From assembly GCF_041468085.1 (NCBI RefSeq), contig NZ_CP121017.1, positions 4,053,501 to 4,117,500 of the forward strand: a stretch of DNA of 64,000 nt, written 5' to 3'. Every line of letters begins with the position of its first letter. Positions within the stretch are counted from its first letter, which is position 1. Below are positions 61,900-64,000 of the stretch, one piece after another. The position numbers and the translations under genes were made by a program. The notes beneath the pieces were generated by a model. That model ran no database searches. It was not told the origin of the DNA and saw only the letters and a list, made by a program, of their open reading frames with translations. The DNA comes from Tistrella mobilis (GTDB taxonomy: Bacteria; Pseudomonadota; Alphaproteobacteria; Tistrellales; Tistrellaceae).

Positions 61900-62679
61900 T
61901 CAGCCGCCCGCCAGTTCCACCCCAACCCCCGCCACGGAGAGCAGGGCCGTGATGGCGGGGGGCGGCGGGGTATCGGTCACGACCAGATCGACCTCGGTGA
62001 TGACCGCAAGCGAGACCAGGCCACGCCGGAAGAATTTGCTGCCATCCACCGCCAGGATGGTCCGCTTCGCCTGCTGCATGGCCGCCCGCACCGCCTGCAC
62101 CTCGCCATGATCGTCATCGCCCATGATGCCGTGCTCGTCGATGCCGCTGACCGAGATCACCGCGGTATCGAAGCGGAAGGCGCCGATAAAATCGACGGTC
62201 TCGTGGCTGAAAACGCCGGCATCGACATGGCGGACGAAACCGCCCGGAACCGCGACGGTGGCGCTTTCCACCTCGCTCAGCAATGCGGCGCTGCGCAGGC
62301 TGTAGGTCACGACCCGCAGATTCTGCCGCCCGGTCAGCGCCTGCGCCACCGCTTCACAGGTGGTGCCGGTATCAAGGAAGACCGCCGATCCGTCCCCGAC
62401 CAGTTCTGCAACCCGTGCACCGATCCGCGCCTTGCCGCCGGCATTCTCGACCCGGCGCTGACGATAGGTCGGCGGATCGATGGGCGGCGCCGCAAGCGTG
62501 CCGCCGCCGTGGAGCCGGCGGACCAGCCCCGCCTCTTCCAGATCGATGAGATCGCGGCGCGCCGTCTGGGTGGTCACCCCGAAGCGGGTCGAAATCTCGT
62601 CGAGCGAGATGAAGCGATGTTGCCGAAGATGCGCGACGAGCTGTGCCTGCCGTCGGCTCTTCTTGTCCGTATCGTCCAT
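61900..62679 (-). CDS. DeoR-family transcriptional regulator
   Basis: About 259 residues from MDDTDKKSRR. Winged helix at about 7-60 (ISLDEISTRFGVTTQTARRD, then LEEAGLVRRLHGGG), then a sugar-phosphate-isomerase-like DeoRC domain (FLDTGTTCEAVAQAL; KRTILAVDGSKF). These repressors sense sugar phosphates. GAGGG lies upstream of the start, and a 9-bp inverted repeat operator is just beyond it. No sugar gene is adjacent, so the target regulon is unknown. Confidence 0.9.
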   Translation of the reverse strand: MDDTDKKSRRQAQLVAHLRQHRFISLDEISTRFGVTTQTARRDLIDLEEAGLVRRLHGGGTLAAPPIDPPTYRQRRVENAGGKARIGARVAELVGDGSAVFLDTGTTCEAVAQALTGRQNLRVVTYSLRSAALLSEVESATVAVPGGFVRHVDAGVFSHETVDFIGAFRFDTAVISVSGIDEHGIMGDDDHGEVQAVRAAMQQAKRTILAVDGSKFFRRGLVSLAVITEVDLVVTDTPPPPAITALLSVAGVGVELAGG

Positions 62680-62697
62680 TCGTCCCTCGAAACCGGA

Positions 62698-62723
62698 TGA
62701 GGTCTCGCACTGATGAGACCTCA
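62698..62723. promoter_or_regulatory. Candidate autoregulatory operator of the DeoR-family gene
   Basis: Perfect 9-bp arms TGAGGTCTC (62698-62706) and GAGACCTCA (62715-62723) with an 8-bp spacer. It starts 19 bp upstream of the DeoR start and is bounded by TATATA on the upstream side, which may be a -10 element of the minus strand. Confidence 0.65.
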
Positions 62724-62734
62724 CTATATACGCA

Positions 62735-62763
62735 GACGGGGAGGGGGTGTCCCCCTCCCCGTC
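62735..62763. terminator. Strong hairpin after the autotransporter gene
   Basis: 13-bp perfect stem GACGGGGAGGGGG/CCCCCTCCCCGTC with a 3-nt loop, 23 bp after the autotransporter stop. No clear T-run follows, but position and strength suggest a transcription terminator for that gene. Confidence 0.65.
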
Positions 62764-62786
62764 CGATCTGACCGCGGTCGGTGCGA

Positions 62787-64000
62787 TCAGAACTGGATGC
62801 GCAACTTCGCCGTGACCGAGTGGTCGGTCGCATCGTTGCCGAACTGTCCGCCGTAACCGACCGACAGCGCGGTGTCGTCAGTGAGCCCGATGTCGAGGCC
62901 GGTGCGCAGAATGGCGGTGTTCTCTGCAATTGCGGCACCGGTTACGCCGAAGCCCGAGCCGCCGGCCGCGAAGCGCAGATCCGCATCGGGGTCCACGTCG
63001 CCGAAGGCATGACGCCAGCCAAGCTCCGCCCGGAAGGCCGCCGGGGTCTCGCCCAGGCCGAATTCCTGCACGGTGCGCAGACCGAGTGTCGTGAAGGTGG
63101 TGCGCATGTCGACGCCGTCGCTCGACAGGGCCGCAGCGCCGCCGGTCTCGGTGAAGTCGTCACCCGACAGACTGACATGCGCCACACCGGCGAAGGGTTC
63201 GAAAGCGCCATGGCTGGTGTCGAAGCGATAGTTCACTTCGCCGAAGACCTGGGCGGCATTCACGTCGTAATCCGCCGTCAGGGTCTCGGTGGTGCCGGCA
63301 TAGGCGACATGGCGGGTGGTCTCGGCATCGTTCAGGCTGTAGGCAGCGCCCAGATGTGCGCCGAAGCCGCCCATACGGGTCGCGGCATAAAGACCGACAT
63401 GATAGCTGTCGGCATCAAGCTTGCTCCCCGTGCCGTCCTGCTTGACCGAGGCCTGACCGAAGCCTGCGAAGGCGCCGATCCGCCAGCTTTCGCCGACCGC
63501 GGCATCCAGGCCGAACAGCGTACCCGAGGTGTTGCGGTCGATGGAGGCGACGTCGTCGCCGTCGTTGGAGCCCCAGGCGCCATAGGCCTGCAGCCACATC
63601 CGCCCGGCGCCGAAGGCCGCCGAGGCCGGGGCGTCGACAACCGCGCTGCCGGCGCTGAGCGCACCCTGGGCGGCAACTACGTCGCCCACCGCCATCGTGC
63701 CCTGCATCAGCGCACCGGCCGCCGAGGCATGCAGCTCACCGGACAGGCTCTCGAAGGCGGCGCCCGCGGTCTTCGCATCAGTCAGCACGACCGCGTCGTA
63801 GACGGCGTTGCCCATGGCCAGGCTTTCGACCGCAGCCGCCGTGGCACGCTGATTTGCCGTCCCGGCCACGCTCCGGAAAGACGTATCATTGCGCTCCAGG
63901 CGGAGCGTCACGTCCTTGGCGCCGTAGCGGAGCGTCGGGTCCAGGAAGGCCAGCGAGCTGGTCACGGTACCGAAGCTGCCGGTGACGCCCTCTTCCGCGG
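62787..64000 (-). CDS. Autotransporter, C-terminal beta-barrel (5' end beyond the right edge)
   Basis: 404 codons are visible and the frame stays open to the window edge, so this is the C-terminal part of a larger type-Va secreted protein. The visible N-side reads GSFGTVTSSLAFLDPTL and RYGAKDVTLRLERND, the usual end of a passenger repeat region. A helix linker follows, then the 12-strand barrel (MWLQAYGAWGSNDGDDVA, AELGWRHAFGD) ending KLRIQF with terminal phenylalanine. Passenger identity cannot be seen. Confidence 0.92.
   Translation of the reverse strand, partial: AEEGVTGSFGTVTSSLAFLDPTLRYGAKDVTLRLERNDTSFRSVAGTANQRATAAAVESLAMGNAVYDAVVLTDAKTAGAAFESLSGELHASAAGALMQGTMAVGDVVAAQGALSAGSAVVDAPASAAFGAGRMWLQAYGAWGSNDGDDVASIDRNTSGTLFGLDAAVGESWRIGAFAGFGQASVKQDGTGSKLDADSYHVGLYAATRMGGFGAHLGAAYSLNDAETTRHVAYAGTTETLTADYDVNAAQVFGEVNYRFDTSHGAFEPFAGVAHVSLSGDDFTETGGAAALSSDGVDMRTTFTTLGLRTVQEFGLGETPAAFRAELGWRHAFGDVDPDADLRFAAGGSGFGVTGAAIAENTAILRTGLDIGLTDDTALSVGYGGQFGNDATDHSVTAKLRIQF

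Noticed and set aside
62735..62763. Possible transposon end or attachment site because of the perfect 13-bp palindrome
   Set aside because: No second copy, target duplication, integrase or transposase is present; the position just after a stop codon fits a terminator better.

Overview
The window is a GC-rich, gene-dense bacterial chromosome segment. I found no rRNA, tRNA, CRISPR array, insertion sequence or integrase. Two features point to an alphaproteobacterium: a biotin operon with BioR-type operators next to a GntR regulator, and an MmcB DNA-repair protein. A free-living heterotroph such as Tistrella or a relative would fit, but I could not run a search, so the genus is a guess. The lifestyle suggested is aerobic and sugar- and acid-using, with iron scavenging. 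LAYOUT. 1-4.8 kb: truncated bioR, two BioR boxes and a translationally coupled bioBFDA operon. 4.7-8.1 kb: a TonB-dependent receptor plus an MFS siderophore permease, followed by a stand-alone cysteine hydrolase (8.3-9.0 kb). 9.0-15.7 kb: a fructose phosphotransferase operon (a fused IIA-HPr-EI protein, fruK, fruA) read away from a LacI-family repressor, with two matching operators between them. 15.7-17.4 kb: a CsoR/InrS-type metal sensor and an MFS exporter with a histidine-rich tail. 17.4-22.2 kb: the glyoxylate bypass (aceB, aceA and a small unknown protein) with a divergent RamB-like regulator. 22.2-30.3 kb: a one-strand run ppc, lysR, dabB, dabA, PII-like, that is PEP carboxylase beside an energy-coupled bicarbonate uptake (DAB) system. 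30.5-39.6 kb: housekeeping and envelope genes (phosphatase, aldo/keto reductase, K+ channel, cytochrome b561 with a PepSY protein, AsmA, OmpA lipoprotein, histone-deacetylase-like enzyme, MmcB, glutathione peroxidase). 39.7-46.3 kb: a soluble FtsK-like translocase coupled to a PAS protein, an ABC-2 permease and a large MscS channel. 46.6-51.2 kb: a TAXI-TRAP transporter facing an FAD amine oxidoreductase. 51.3-54.9 kb: EamA exporter, two overlapping LysR regulators and an azoreductase. 54.9-61.9 kb: a second siderophore locus (receptor, MFS permease, PepSY membrane protein, AraC regulator) with a divergent Tat-exported multicopper oxidase; Fur-like boxes lie in both promoter regions. 61.9-64 kb: a DeoR-family regulator and the C-terminal barrel of an autotransporter cut by the right edge. 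HOW THE GENES FIT TOGETHER. The most interesting block is 17-30 kb. It joins the two classical anaplerotic routes, the glyoxylate shunt and PEP carboxylase, with a DabAB bicarbonate pump, a PII-like protein and two local regulators, with no Rubisco or carboxysome gene in the window. I infer a bicarbonate-supply module for anaplerosis. Its DabA carries a ten-histidine insertion between the zinc-ligand segments. Other points worth a second look are the soluble FtsK with a long acidic linker translationally coupled to a PAS protein, the InrS-like nickel sensor/exporter pair, the iron-box-linked multicopper oxidase with a leucine in the type-1 copper axial position, and several unexplained palindromes.
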